Shown piece by piece: positions 1 to 13,395 of a stretch of DNA of 64,000 bases (positions within the stretch are counted from its first letter, which is position 1; every line of letters starts with the position of its first letter). Under the pieces are notes generated by a model. That model was not told where the DNA came from and searched no databases. It saw nothing but the letters and a program-made list of their open reading frames with translations. This DNA comes from Lineus longissimus (taxonomy: Eukaryota; Nemertea; Pilidiophora; Heteronemertea; Lineidae). The translations under genes and the position numbers were made by a program. The stretch lies in contig NC_088308.1 of the NCBI RefSeq assembly GCF_910592395.1, positions 1,178,001-1,242,000 on the forward strand. The letters run 5' to 3'.

Positions 1-3000
1 GCGAAATGTATGGTAATTTAGTTAAATTGAGTTGAAATGTACTTCAGGGAGCCGATTAGTATTTCCACGCACTTTTCTACAAGTTTAGCTATGTACGTTT
101 ATGGCAAAAGTGGCGCCAACGACAGACCCTTCTCAATGAAATGTCCCTGTATCACGAAGGCAGGTAATTGATAAATAATTTGGTTGATGGTACATGTGCA
201 GCTCGTGGATACGTTGTACGTTTTACTCTGTTCCAAACAGAATAGGAAGATCAAGGATGGGGCTGACGAGGGCCAGCATGTCTCACGTACATAATGCCTT
301 CTTTAGCCCACCGCTCTACCGGCCGCAAGAAGAAAATTACTGGTCCTGCAGTCTCCGAGGCCCCAAACCGAAAGTGGAACCATCAAACCTCTCGCTGGTC
401 GACCTTAGCACACTGAGCAGCGTAGCAATATCAAAGTCGGCACAAAGGCATCCCTTGGGTAAGAAAGTGAGAAGCCAACATGGCATCCTGCTCTATCAAA
501 TGATACTCTGACTGTCCTTGGGGGAGATAGATTTCAATAATGTGGAGTTGTCAACAGTTGATATAGATTTCATACAGGGGTCAAGACATGAAACATAGAT
601 ATACGTCGGTATTCAACACTTTATATGTTGTCCCAACAAGATTCAGTCTTCTCTTCTCGCGATAGTGAGAAAAGAACTTGCCCTGACATTGAACGAACGC
701 TGTTTGAATCAAATTATCATGCGACACTTACCATTTAGTATAAACCAATCCTGGGCATGCTGAATTCCCGGCGTTGGTCATCAGTCTAAGTGCGACCAAC
801 GCACGAAGGCCTACTCTACATGATCACGAGCAGCATCATGATGACTTTTGGTGACCAACTGATGAATAAACTCACATTCAAGTTTCTGTGCCTGTCTAGA
901 AACTCATGGTTTGAATAAGAAGGACTAACGAAACGTATACAAGACAAGGGAATTCCCGACCTTGACCAATTGCTTTTGACCTCAAGGTAACTGAGAAAGC
1001 AACCACACGGGAATGTTACAGTATATCACTATCAGTATCGTGGAGAGAGCTTGGTCAGAGTTCCACAGAAAACCAGGACTTCATAATCAATCAGTTGGCA
1101 TTGTTGCGACGACCAAGGAGATGATGTGATAATGGTATCAGATTGTGATATACCTCTAAGAAATGATCATATGGAGTGGAACGCTTTGCGTTCGATACTG
1201 TACACACTATTATAATGTGGTAGTGCAACATTGGGAGAAACGGATGGAATGATATGCTCTTGATTGTTCCAAAAACGTGAATAGAAACATGCAGTCCCAT
1301 ATGCATATTTCTCCATTTTCCCAATGAAAATGAATTAATGATTTCATTAAGCGTAAATAATGTTATCCATGTTGCATTTTAATCAAGCATTACATACTTC
1401 ATTTGGCACCGTATAAAACATAATCAACTTGACTACCAACAAGCGTCTATTTAAAATGCCTGATGTAGTCGTTATTGCAAACTGCCTCTTTTAATTCACC
1501 TGCAATGAAAAGCACCACTTTGTGAACCTCAGCCTCAAGACTACAGTCATACTTATTGCTTTTAGGATGCTGACGAACTGGACCAATCCCTCTGGTCACT
1601 CTCAGTGCCCAAGTAATGATTTTCTTTCGCATTCGCCTCCAGCACGTTCTTCTGCCCGCTGACGACAAGAGGCCACTTCAAGCATGTTGACGCACTAGTT
1701 ACTGAGATACAGTTTTCTTAATCATTCAAAGAAAGGAAAACCCACACTTTTTCTAAGTTAAAGAGGCCTAGCAATATTGACAAAAACAAGAAACCTGATG
1801 ACAAAGCTTAATTAAATTCCGATCGATTAAGTACAAATTCCGCGGAAATCTCAAAATGATGAAGTGGCGTTTTGGATTATTGGATAAAGAATGTTATGGT
1901 TGTGTTTTGCGGTCAGCCATTGTGTCTTCATGAGTAATATTACCTTCGGGTATTTCGTTTATTCAGATTTTGACTGTTCCTTATAAATGTAAGCCACTTG
2001 TGCTAAACGCCTTTTTATTATATCTGGACACATTTCCATTCGGTTTAAACTGTTCCCACCCACCTAACGGGTTATGTGTGAAGTCGGAAGTGCGTTCTGT
2101 GAATTCCAATTTAACCATTAGTCAACGAAGTTAAAGGTGATTAAATCTTGATATTAGGCTTGGTTTAAAAGTGGTATCGCACCCGTCAACCCAATCCTAC
2201 CTTTTCCTCGTCCAATACACTTTTCTGAGAACTACAGTACATGTACATGTACCACTCACTTTACGAACAGTTTATATCTTACTATCATTCATTCATTACA
2301 ACCGAAGAAAAGGTTCAAATCCATCGGGAAAAATGCATCAAAAAATGTATGTAAAAATGTACAGAGGATGTTGCGGCCTTCATGGAGTCTCATGTTTCTT
2401 TCCAGAAACGAAAACAGACGATGACGTAACGTTATGGTTCCCGAACTGAGGGAGCATGGGGGGGGGGGGGGGTTGGCGCGTTATTGGTAGTTATCAACAT
2501 AAGATCTACTCTAACTCGTTTCTTGAACTGGCATATATCGATTGATCTTCGATGACACAACTCGGCAAGTATCGACAATGTCTCTGAAGGATCGGATTGT
2601 TATTCTCTTGGCGGCGGGAAAGACTCTCCTGGACTCAAGGCGCCAGTAACAACCAACGCAACACAATATTGTCATTGCTGGAATCGAGTGTTTGTGCGTG
2701 TTTTGTACACTATAACCCTAATAGTTGTCCTATCATTAAGAGTATACAAAGCCTTCTTCTCTGCATATTACTAGTAGTCACCATCCCATGGCATTGTTTT
2801 TGACATCGTTACTTTCGTCAATTCGTGGAAACTACACGAGCTTTGTATGCGGGACGCGTTAGAGTGACATGTATATATCAGATCTCCCATAGAACTAAAC
2901 TACCTGTTTTCTATTTATACTCAAGTCATCACTTTCTTCCAACTGGTGATACGAAACATAATGGAATGACTTTTTGATTCGGTTTTCCCTTGAATACTTC

Positions 3001-5531
3001 ATAAACTTCTTGTTATAAACGCATTTGATATTCGTCTCATCACCTTGGTCTAAATGTTGCCTTTCCTGCCATTAGGAACTGATCCAGAAGGAAGGCAACT
3101 ATTCATCCTTCACGAACTGAATGATAATGGTTGAAACAAGGTAGACATTGCCATTGACTTAATGAGAGACTTAAAGCAACTGTGGACTAGGTGTCGCCAC
3201 TGTAAATCAATCTCGAGAGGTGAGCTACCGGTCCCTTGTCGATTTCATACATGAAAAGATCAGTAAATATTGTCTTGGACCGTAAGCAGTCCTACGATCA
3301 GCACCGGTGAGTGAAGCCCTCATTTTGGTGAAGCTGCTACAATGAGGGAAATACATGGACATAATCATCGATCTCCGTCACAGGTGTTTGCAAGATGAAA
3401 TGTGTACAAAATGAGTATAACAAAGCCATGACAGTCAAAAGGAAGGAAGAGGAGAAGAAGAGATGGAGGTTATCTACGTTCGTCAATGAAGAGAGAGAAG
3501 CATACTATTTTTGACGGGAACTACATCTACATCAACTTGAGACACCTTATCAAGCATCGAAATCGAAATAGATCGAATTGCAATTACCTCTTTTTCTTCT
3601 TATTCGAATATCCTCAGAATGTTGCTTTCTTCATGTCCAACGTGTGTCCAAGGGGTTTCACTCCGTGCAGCTCTTCCAAAAGACAGCGTATGGCGTGTTT
3701 CAGCTCTCATGAATCAGGTAATTCATCGGCCATAATTGAGAATGAATGCAAACCACACGTGAATAATGATAAGTACTTATGAGAACATCAGAAAGTTTTT
3801 AACGCATTTAAAGAGAACAAGTCGTGGTGATGCGTTTTACGCGAAAAGCTGACTTGACTTGTGGGGATCGCGTATGAACAATTTAGATAACCTGGCAGAT
3901 TATTACTGTTGTTGTTGTTGTTGTTGTTCTCCCGTTATTGGGTCATCTAATTTCATCCCATTGAAATTAGCCACGTGACTTTTCTTCTCCTCGTTATCCT
4001 CTTGCCTGGGGATGGATCCTAAGGTTAAAGGTTTGGTTGAAACCGTCTACGACTACAATGACTGATTAGGAGAATCTCTTATAAGACGTTGTCCTGTTTC
4101 TATTTTCTTGTTCTCTTCCTTTCAAGATCTTTCCCTTCAACTTACTTCCAGCCGACAACTTCGTGCTTACCTTCACACCACTTGAAATATGAGTTATCGA
4201 TCAGCAATCAATGATTCATCTTAGGTTTACATCGCTCAGAAATGGCGACTGTAGTCTTCCGAAACTTCCGCGCCGAAACAACAACAACGAATTCGTTTTC
4301 TGTTTACCGAATCAATTTCGACGAATAGGACGTAATTTTGTTGACATCTCTTCGGAAATGTTTAGCGCGCAAGTGGGAATATATTTGATCGCTTGCGGCC
4401 TCCAGTAACTGGGAGCAATTGAGATTAATTAGTTGGTATGATTGTCAATATAATGTTTCATTTGCCACCCATTATTTTATCGACCGTGCCGAGACAGGGC
4501 GACTGTCGCCACGGGATTGTGATTGTTGGGAGCTTGAGATGCATTGGGACAAGGCCACACGACGACAACCACATCCATCTATTTGAAAGGCGATGTGATG
4601 CTGGCGCTGGTAACTCTGTGTCGGCGAGGCTACAGTCGCTACAAGCTATGGTCGATGCAATTAACTGTGGTTAATGCATTTGGCTTTAAACAGGTGGTCA
4701 TTAGTTCATTGGTGACTACGTGTATGGACATAGGCCGTTGTTCCAAAAAAATAATGATATGTGCAAATTTGACTTCTCGAGCAGACGACCAAAGTGTCAC
4801 CTGACGACCTCTAGGGCATGTCAAGGACATCTCATGGACAGACGAGCACTCGTAAAACCGCCCTTGAGGAGAGGGTAAACCCACTAACAGCCCCTCAGCG
4901 CCACACAAGCACCTAGCACGTTTGCCCTCGTCCTTGACAAATGTTTATAAAGTTGACATCCGCAGGAAGCGAGGTTTGCTGGGCGTCGGGTAAATTTACC
5001 AACGGTGTGGTTGAGCGGGTGGAGTGGGTTAGACCAAGAAGTCCGTCCCTATACGTCTGTATACCTCCTAATATTTCGCCGTCGTCGAGTATACTGGCTA
5101 CTCAAGATTGACTGCTACTAAAAACCGGATGGCGGCGTTTTTGACAAGGCGCCACCTGCTGGCGACTTCTTGGACGGTCGACGAGCCTGCGGATCTTAGG
5201 GCTGAACAAAGGTTCCATAAAACAAAAGCTGCTTGCCGATTAAATTGTCAGTTAGTCTAGCGCAATGATACACTCCGGACGCATTGGACCGGCCTCTGTC
5301 TGTCGCCCGTTGAAGAGACGCTCGTGAATGAGACGCTCAGGATGACGGATAACGGACTGCCCCGCGAGTCTTGGCGCAAGACTGTAGTATATGAAGTGCT
5401 GCCATCTTCTAAACGCGTCAAGCAAAATCCTGCCGAGCTCACCAACGCCTTGTTTGAAGCAAGCGGCACTACATGAATTTACTCTACAATTCAGCTGCTG
5501 ATTCATAGTGGCAACGAAATTCATTTCAGCT
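1..5531. other. Non-coding stretch without a supported gene
   Basis: I found no protein domain and no convincing chain of exons. The open frames are short, and none combines recognisable protein sequence with good splice sites. There is a G run near 2459-2473 and a GTT triplet repeat near 3905-3928. A weak candidate exon lies near 3622-3717 (see findings). The last 300 bases may be the 3' untranslated region of the GPCR on the minus strand; they include a segment resembling 59185-59275. Confidence 0.5.
3905..3928. repeat. (GTT)n microsatellite
   Basis: About eight tandem GTT triplets in intergenic DNA. A simple sequence repeat with no sign of function. Confidence 0.9.
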
Positions 5532-6638
5532 TTAATGTATACTCGAGCAAAGTTTCAAGAAATTTTCTCGGAATATTCTATTGGAAACGCAGTAAGCTAC
5601 AAAATTCAGTGCAGAATCGCATACAATGAGAACCAAACCGATCTTTCTGCCATAGTTGTAAAAAGGGCTGTCATCGGCGAACCTTACGCCAATGATGCTG
5701 ATCAAGCGGTCAAAGATGGGAAGTGTCTCGCATATTGTAAACAGGCCCACTAAAGAAATGATTGTGACGGTCGCTTGAGTCTGGCTTTTTTCAGTCTGAA
5801 TCCGTTTATCCGTCATACTGAGGCGTTCTTGCATCGACTTCCTCACTGAAATGATTAGGATGATGTTCATCGAATAGATCAGGATCATTGGGATGAAGTA
5901 AAGGCCCGCTAAGTAGGTAATCATGTCGATGAGATGAGCCTCGGGGAGATGATTGACCACTAACTCCGTCAAGCCGGAGCAAGGGTTGATGCCAACTGTG
6001 AGAAACGCATACCAGTATCGTGGCCCATAACTCGCAGCGGAAACACAAACAATCACGACAGACACCTTGCCTGCTTTCCCCTTGGTGCAATGTTTTCTTG
6101 CCCAAAGTGGAAACACGATGTTAAGGAATCTCTCTGATGTGATGACCACGATCAACCAGTTCCTTGTCATAAGAGAGGCGTAATAAAGCGGGGCGGTGGC
6201 GTATGATGTGACAGCGCCAATATGGCTGTCAGGTCTGGCGAATAGTTCAACACGATTGGTGAAATAAACGACCATGTGGCGAATAAAGAAATAGATCAGG
6301 CAAGCCGTCAGGAAAAACAGATCACACACGGCAAGTATCCGCAGGAGAAAAACCGACGTCTTCGCAACATTGCTCATGGTCCGTAGAACGATGATGTTTA
6401 AAATGTTTAGCAACATGCCAATGAGAACAGCGGGCGTGATTGCACACGTGTACAGATAGAAGACATCCGCGTAGACACTCTTATAACGGCATTCCCCTCG
6501 TATGAGGCCTCTCTCGGTCAGTGTTTGGTTTATTGAGATAGTTGTTTGGACCATGGTTGTCAACTCTGTCGCAGCAACGCTAGTTTTTGATAGGAAGAAA
6601 TTTCGCAGAGTAACGTACTCAATCTCTTTCAACAACAA
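5532..6638 (-). CDS. Class A GPCR, FMRFamide/peptide-receptor-like
   Basis: An intronless reading frame of 368 codons with seven hydrophobic segments, in the pattern of a rhodopsin-class peptide receptor at the cell surface. TM2 has LAVCD, matching the LAxxD motif. TM3 ends in SERF where most family members have DRY or ERY. TM7 has DSALNFVAY in place of NPxxY, as in FMRFamide-receptor-like proteins. The extracellular N-terminus has an NQT glycosylation site. The longest frame starts at 6638, but the Met at 6554 (codon 29) has a better context (ACCATGG) and would give 340 residues; I prefer it. TM6 has FTICETLP instead of the usual CWxP. The ligand cannot be told from sequence, and a biogenic-amine receptor is unlikely. 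The class is secure; the subfamily is an inference. Confidence 0.85.
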   Translation of the reverse strand: MLLKEIEYVTLRNFFLSKTSVAATELTTMVQTTISINQTLTERGLIRGECRYKSVYADVFYLYTCAITPAVLIGMLLNILNIIVLRTMSNVAKTSVFLLRILAVCDLFFLTACLIYFFIRHMVVYFTNRVELFARPDSHIGAVTSYATAPLYYASLMTRNWLIVVITSERFLNIVFPLWARKHCTKGKAGKVSVVIVCVSAASYGPRYWYAFLTVGINPCSGLTELVVNHLPEAHLIDMITYLAGLYFIPMILIYSMNIILIISVRKSMQERLSMTDKRIQTEKSQTQATVTIISLVGLFTICETLPIFDRLISIIGVRFADDSPFYNYGRKIGLVLIVCDSALNFVAYCVSNRIFRENFLKLCSSIH

Positions 6639-9600
6639 GCGACTCCAGACTTCGTGAAGGAGATAGTCACAAAACTTCCTGTCTCCCGAGCATGATGACC
6701 GCAGGTCACAGCCTCCAATCGCTCAGCGTTTGCGGAGCGCTTGGCGGGGATTCGAATTATGGCTATGCGTGATGAAGTATTCCTCGTCGAGCCAATGCAA
6801 TTCGTAACCCATCCGATCGCTACTGAATGATAGCACTACGATGTGGTTAGTGAAAGAAAAACTTGGGTTGTGCTCCCATAGTCGCCAGCAAAACACCTAC
6901 AACTCCGTCAGTCACAGACCCTAACCCTAATATTTGATGTTTCTCATCCACTTCGAGCGAGACGTATATGGCCGGTTCGTTATTTAAGAACATTGAACAA
7001 ACGTCCTTTTAAGCTACATGTATATACAATTACAATAAAGTTATTCCTGTGGTATGATGAACAGTAAACGAAAATATCCTTTTATTTATCATATACGATC
7101 ATAGTGCTTTATTCGCTTTCATCTATTATGATATATATGTACGGTGCCTGGGAAAGGACATCACATAATCTTTTTTTCGAAGTAAATGTTTTTTTGACCA
7201 TGATTTTTGGCGCAAGGTTTCAAAAGGTGCCCCCGGCCCCCCGAGAGACTTTTGCCCCCCCCCTCCCCCACCAGACCAAAAGCTAGCTTCGCTCCTGGTA
7301 ATCAGATCATGATTTCCCGAGGATGCTAAAGATGCTGGTTGAAACTGCATCTGATTGTTACAGACAACGCCGGCAACCATTGTTAACCAAAGGATGACGG
7401 ATGAAGCTCTCTCTAGAAACATTATCGATTGTTACCAGCAGTGGTAGCAGGTCGCTCAGCGGATGCTGTGCCTGCTGCGTGGAGACGGCGATTCCTCTTT
7501 TAGAAGCAACCAAAATGGCGCCGCTCGGTTCGGTCTTCTTCTCCGTTCTCTGTCACATCGGTCCTTCTCACCAAATAGGATCATAATAAACTCCAGGTTT
7601 ATATCACAGGAATGAATACGGTAAGGCTACCACTTATTCGAATTTTAAGATTTTCTCCGTTTAAGGGAATTATCTCCATGACGATTAGACCAAATATGTC
7701 TTTAGCGCTGAAAGCCGAAGTGAATAAATGAGACATATTAATGACAGGTACTATATATATTTCAGCATGTCTCATTCACCGCCAGTGTACACGTTTGAAA
7801 TGTATGAAACCCTCTAGACAACAGTAATAGTATACATTTGTATTTAGCATCTTTATTCAGTTTTTACCCATTCCGTCGCTTTTGCTTAAATCAATTTCCA
7901 TCTCCGCACATATTGCCTTGACGACGGGCGGCTGTACTCTCGTCGGTATGTTCTGCTACAGCGAAATTTACGATGGTACATCGCAATATGTGTAGGAAAC
8001 GATTAGCAAAATGAATGGATATTCATGGCTAATCTTCTTCGATATTTTGGCGGAATGAATGCATGAATTAACCATGTGCGTGTCCTGTAGCTGCGATCCT
8101 CGGAGACAACCCCGTAGCCGCAATCACTCCTTCACTGGCGGAATGCGTCATCCAAAAATTGATATTCCGTGAATAAGATGATGTTATCAATTGCTTTTAT
8201 CTATGTCGATGTACGCTTCCACTAAACCCCGAGTGGCTGTTACAGTGGTGTTATAGAACGAATCAGGTTATGAGACGCAGCCATCAGCATTTGATGTTCT
8301 CAGTCCTGACGACATAACATTATGGCTAAAAGCGATTGATAATAGAATTTTTATCAGAGTGTCCTGATCACTAAATAGGATTGACCAATGTTGCAACCTT
8401 GCCCAAATAGACCGGCTGGCCCGTCCCATTACAAGAGGTTTCGAACCCACGAACTTCCGATCTCAAGTCGAACGCGCTTTCATTGTGCCACCTCGCCTCC
8501 CAAAAGGTTCCCGGCGAAATCGCCAGGTCCAGATGGAGGTTACACATCGCCCTAGATGCTAACCTGCATCATAAGATAAGATGGTCAGTAGTATTTCATG
8601 CCACGAGTCTTGTCCTCAACGTTTTGGGCCCAGGAGCGCAAACTACTCGGCGTCGGATTTCATTGAAATTTAGTTATCATTGGTCTGAATATAAGGGGTA
8701 CTGTAGGAGTTGTGTTGTATGTACCCCATCCTCAGAAACGAACACTCAGCCATCACATTCATATTGTATGTCTAACAACACCAGCGGGAAAACAGTATTC
8801 AAACGTCCCGGTATTTGCTATGACCTTTGACGCACCCGTGCTGCTATATTCCATCAGCATCATATAAACGCGCACCATCTCTATATATGCTCATACTGTC
8901 ACTCTATTAGATTGATAGCTCCCTAAAGCATACTGATGTTTTCACTAACGAGATATTGCTATCCTATGATGTGATAAAAGTACTTCATAAAAGCGATCAA
9001 ATAGGCTAAGGTGCGGGTTGGAAAGATGTCTAGTCGTATTGTCGGTTGAGCTGTAGAGGGTAGGGTATGTCAGAAACCATGCCTGCCAAAATTGGGCCTA
9101 ATCATGTACAAGTTTCTATTAAGTTATTGAAGCTATCCATAAAGCTAGCGTAGGCCCTGTCATGGCCAGCACCGAAAATGCTCAATTGACCCTCAGATAT
9201 GAAAATTGTTTGAAACTTGACGCACGTTTCGTAACGCTCTAGCGTGTCTGGCGGTAAATCCAACGTGACAACATGCTTTTCTAATCAAAAGCGATATCCC
9301 AATGCTACATTTCTCATTGATTCTGCTTTCGCAGTGCAGCGCAGCCACGTTTCCCAAGCGAGTGGTCACCATTGTCGCAACTCGTCAAACCTGAGATATC
9401 ATGCGATTCATCTGTTCGTCCAGTTCTTGCTTTTTTAAACACTGCCTCAGCTAGTAGTATGGTCTGTGCATCCAGGCACCGCTGACTGGCTATACATGAT
9501 CACCTTGAGTTGGGAATGGATTAACAGTCAAAGGATGCCCACGTATCAACACGATCAGACAGAAGCTGGGGTTTATTGGCAGCTGACTGTAAGCCATGAA

Positions 9601-12600
9601 ATGCATTACCAACATATCTCATGCCCAAGTTGTCCCGCTTCAGAGACGCTATAAAGATGGAACTCATTATCCTACAGTTGACATTCCTCTTGCAGGGGAA
9701 GTACTGGCGTACTAACTGGCGCTCTCGTCGGCAACAAGGGTGCTGTGAAAACGTAAAAGAAGTTGAAGGGGAGGCAACCTAAATCACGTCAGCTTGCAAA
9801 ACCCGACTTTCGTATCAATACCGGCTGCACTTGGATCACTGACTGTATTGATACCCATCTCACTGCTTGGATTCCCTAACTCACTGTATGATACTAATAC
9901 TCACTGTATTGCTGTGAAGGAATCACAACATAAAACACGAAACATTTGCAAACTTTCCCAACCCCACGTTTAGGATGTAGCAATAAGTCTTGTATCATTG
10001 AACTCTATCCCGCAAGCACAGTCTTTGATTAAACGATAGGACGCTTACCATGTTCAGATGTCTTAAAGGGTATGAAAAGTGACAATAAGCTTTGATGCGC
10101 CGCTTGCTTTAGGCGACTCATCGCGATACCAATTGAATTTTGCAGCGCTGCGCAGTCTCTTTATGCGCTGTGACATCGCTCCGATTAGATTCTACCTCGT
10201 CCAAAGTCTTCCCCCAAGATGTTCCTGCTTGTGACACTGTGTCGAGCTGAATTTGAAGACGTCACCCACATTCCCAGTGGAAAGCCTTAGTTCTGAGTTT
10301 CGTGTGAAACATGTTTTCATCGCCAAGAAAAGCCATTTTTGTTCTTTAACTCAGCATATACCAAAATGTATAAGGCGATATATGTCAACTCCTGTGCATC
10401 GTTGGTATAAACGTAAGGATACAAATATAGATACAGTTCTATATTTTTTATAAAGGTTATGAATACACGTTTACATCAGCCATCTTGCTTCCCGCGTCTC
10501 TAGCGTTAGTTACATTAGCTTAACGCAGATGACACCACTATACAATGTTGCAATTACTGTATAGCAGGTTAGTTACTGTAGAGGCATACTGTCACAATAT
10601 ATAACCAATGTTTTGCTATTACGGTTTTTCTCACAGTTAGGGTCTTTCTCATCCTCCTTGCGCAGTTATAGGAGTGTGATGAGGCGGTAACCTGCTTGAA
10701 TCTTACGTCTGTTTTGGAGAATGGGTCTTTCTGTTCTTTAAGAATGCATGTTACCTTTCGGCAGATGTAAGATATAAAAAAATCCGCGATGTATGCGATG
10801 CTGGTGAAATTAGTTATCTCCATGGCAATAGGAAAATGCTCCATTATCCGCGCTTCCAATTCATGAATAATTTGATATCACTCTGGGAATATTTCACCTT
10901 AAGCATAATTGTTAAGAAACCTTTGGTCTACTCATCGGCCTGCACCAACAAATGTTATGAACCATATTCGTAGCGAAGATTGAGAGCAAAGGAGAGTATA
11001 TTCGATTGTCACTGGTCCGCTATCTGATTGATTATCAGTTTGATATCTCCGGCAGTCTGGTTGTAGAATCTATCATAGCGGCCCTGTCAACCGATGACGT
11101 CGACTTTTGCAATATTAGGGGGCAGACTCTTGGATCAAGATGGGTACCGATTGATGTCAATCGACCTTATAGACACTGGACACGAACCCTTATCATCGTC
11201 AACCAATGACACGTCCTGATATCAACTACAATAAGATGAAGCTACTCATTAACGGCTCGCAAATGCACGTGACTTGCCATAATTGCACCTCATGGGTTCT
11301 CAATCCAGCAGTACGAGGTATATCATGACAGTATCAATATCTTATGACATCACTGACTGCGTCTAGGGTCAGACACACATGTTTCTTATGATTCGGTACA
11401 ATCCCCACAGAAATGTTTCATAAAAGCTGTATTTATCAATGTCTTCAAAACGTTTGTCTGTCACCTTGGCATGCAGCCTGGCTCAACTGCAGTAGGCTGT
11501 GACGAGGTGAACACACTTTGAAACCTTACATCGACATCGATATAAGCTATATTTGGGCCGCCTCGGATTTCCTGTTTTCCTGCAGTTGAGAGTATGCAAC
11601 TGGAGAATGTTTATTGTAGAGAATACTGCTAATAACGAGATCAAACATGAAACAGAATCAGACATGCTATATCATCTTGTTATTCAAGTTTCAATTTAAA
11701 TCTGATAGTGACATTGGTGTCAAATTAGAAGTGGTATAGTGCAGAGCACTGTCGCAATCAACTGGGCTATCAGCTGGGACAAGTACTTAGGGTACAGAAG
11801 TTCACAATCAGCTTTGGCCACAACCGCAAAAAAGCTATTCAGTTAGCTCATATTTTTGGGGCTTTTTTGGTATTATAACTGCTGGCCAGTTTCTTGTTAG
11901 CCAAGGGCAAGATTGCGACATTTCATCAACTTGGGCATTCTGATTACTGCTGCAGTGAAACCTGCTCGCAAACACCGATGTTATCTCAAGCATAGATTCC
12001 TTTTTGGCGGGAAAACCTAATCATCCATTTTGTCCCCGGATTTTCAACTTCACTAACGCGACAACCCCGGTAACGCGACCATTCAACCTCGGTCCCATGA
12101 GTGGTCATGTTACCGGGGTTCCACTGCACCGTATCGAGAATGGGTATTCGAAAAAGGTGGATCCCTGGCTGCCAGCTGGATTTACTGGACCTCAGATATC
12201 TGCAGCAAATGGTGATGCTCAGCTTTGACTAACAAAAAGGAAGACACGCCAAACTAAGTGATTCTTTGATTCGTCAGACGGCTTTGGGTGATCAATCAGA
12301 CCGAAGCCGAACTCAAGTGAGATTGACTCGAGCCCACTAATAAAGACATTTCCCCAATTAAAAATGTTCCCTTTGATTGTCTAGCGAGGGAACTGCTGCA
12401 AAGCATGATATAGTGCTTGTACATCTATCATATGAATCGAGAGATGAATAGAGAGGTCCCGCACTCCAACTCTGGCAATAACGTCCGTCATTTGAAATCA
12501 AGTTATGAAATGTCTGAAATGTTAATGTATCCGTCGCAGTGATTTGCTCGAAGCTTCCATTTGGTGAAACTGAAATTGTATCATCTATTTCATGAGTTTG

Positions 12601-13395
12601 TTAATAATTCATAAACAGATAATCAGGCCCATTTTCCGATGAAGCCATGCTGTTATTCCAATACAATGCAATAGGGCAATCTGGCCTGGAATTTCATTTG
12701 ATCGGAGATGGCACACTGTCAAAACAGCGGTGAACTTGTCTTTGTTCCGTTTTAGCACTCGTCCTCATACCGAACCAATAAAACATCCTATGGTATACCC
12801 CGGCTGAAACGTTTTTTGTTAAACATACTCAAGGGCACATTCTACTGTTATCGGATTTCAATTCTTTATCAAATATCGATGGTGATGTAAAAAGCATTAT
12901 CGTTGTACAAGCAATAAAAACTGGCAAGGTCCCACCTATTATTGATCAGAAAGCGTTTGTTATCTCATTCAAAACACATTATGTACGACAGGGCAGAATC
13001 CACTACTGACATACTCAATACAGTGGTTGCTTAGTCTCCAAACAGACATTTCTTCCGAACATCCTTTCTTTGAGATGCTTCCAAATTGGTCTAACCTTTG
13101 GTCTAACTTTGGTCTAACGTTCGGTAAGCCCCAACATTGTAGCTAATACGCAGCAACAAGGGAGTGCCGCACTAATTAGATTCTTTGTTATGACAAAATC
13201 GATCAGAAAAGGGCATGTCGGGTTTGCATCATTCTGTTCCATCGGCATTGGAAATAAAAAGCCAGGGAGCATCACGATCACGGTATACAATGAGTCGCAC
13301 TCGTAGTGTTCAAAGAAAACAAAGGATAGTGTTCAAGAAGCGAAGATATTATTGCGGCTGCCACAGAACTTAACGGGCTTGAACTTTTTGTTGTC
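6639..13395. other. Intergenic stretch without a supported gene
   Basis: No recognisable protein domains. The open frames look random. It contains a degraded copy of the CAGTGGAACCCCGG-type inverted-repeat element (12059-12126) and one possible Trp/Arg-rich terminal exon near 9696-9780 (see findings). Short C and G runs near 7230-7270 are simple sequence. Confidence 0.5.
12059..12126. mobile_element. Degraded MITE end of the CAGTGGAACCCCGG family
   Basis: Read on the minus strand, the segment ending at 12126 matches the left end of the element at 45252 over about 60 bases. It includes the terminal CAGTGGAACCCCGGTAAC, followed by the shared CGACCACTCATGGGACCGA-like stretch. The other end lacks the terminal bases, so this is a truncated copy. 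The terminal sequence resembles those of pogo/Tc1-type non-autonomous elements. Confidence 0.6.

Noticed and set aside
194-511. 105-codon plus-strand frame at the window start
   Set aside because: No domain, no splice context and random-looking composition.
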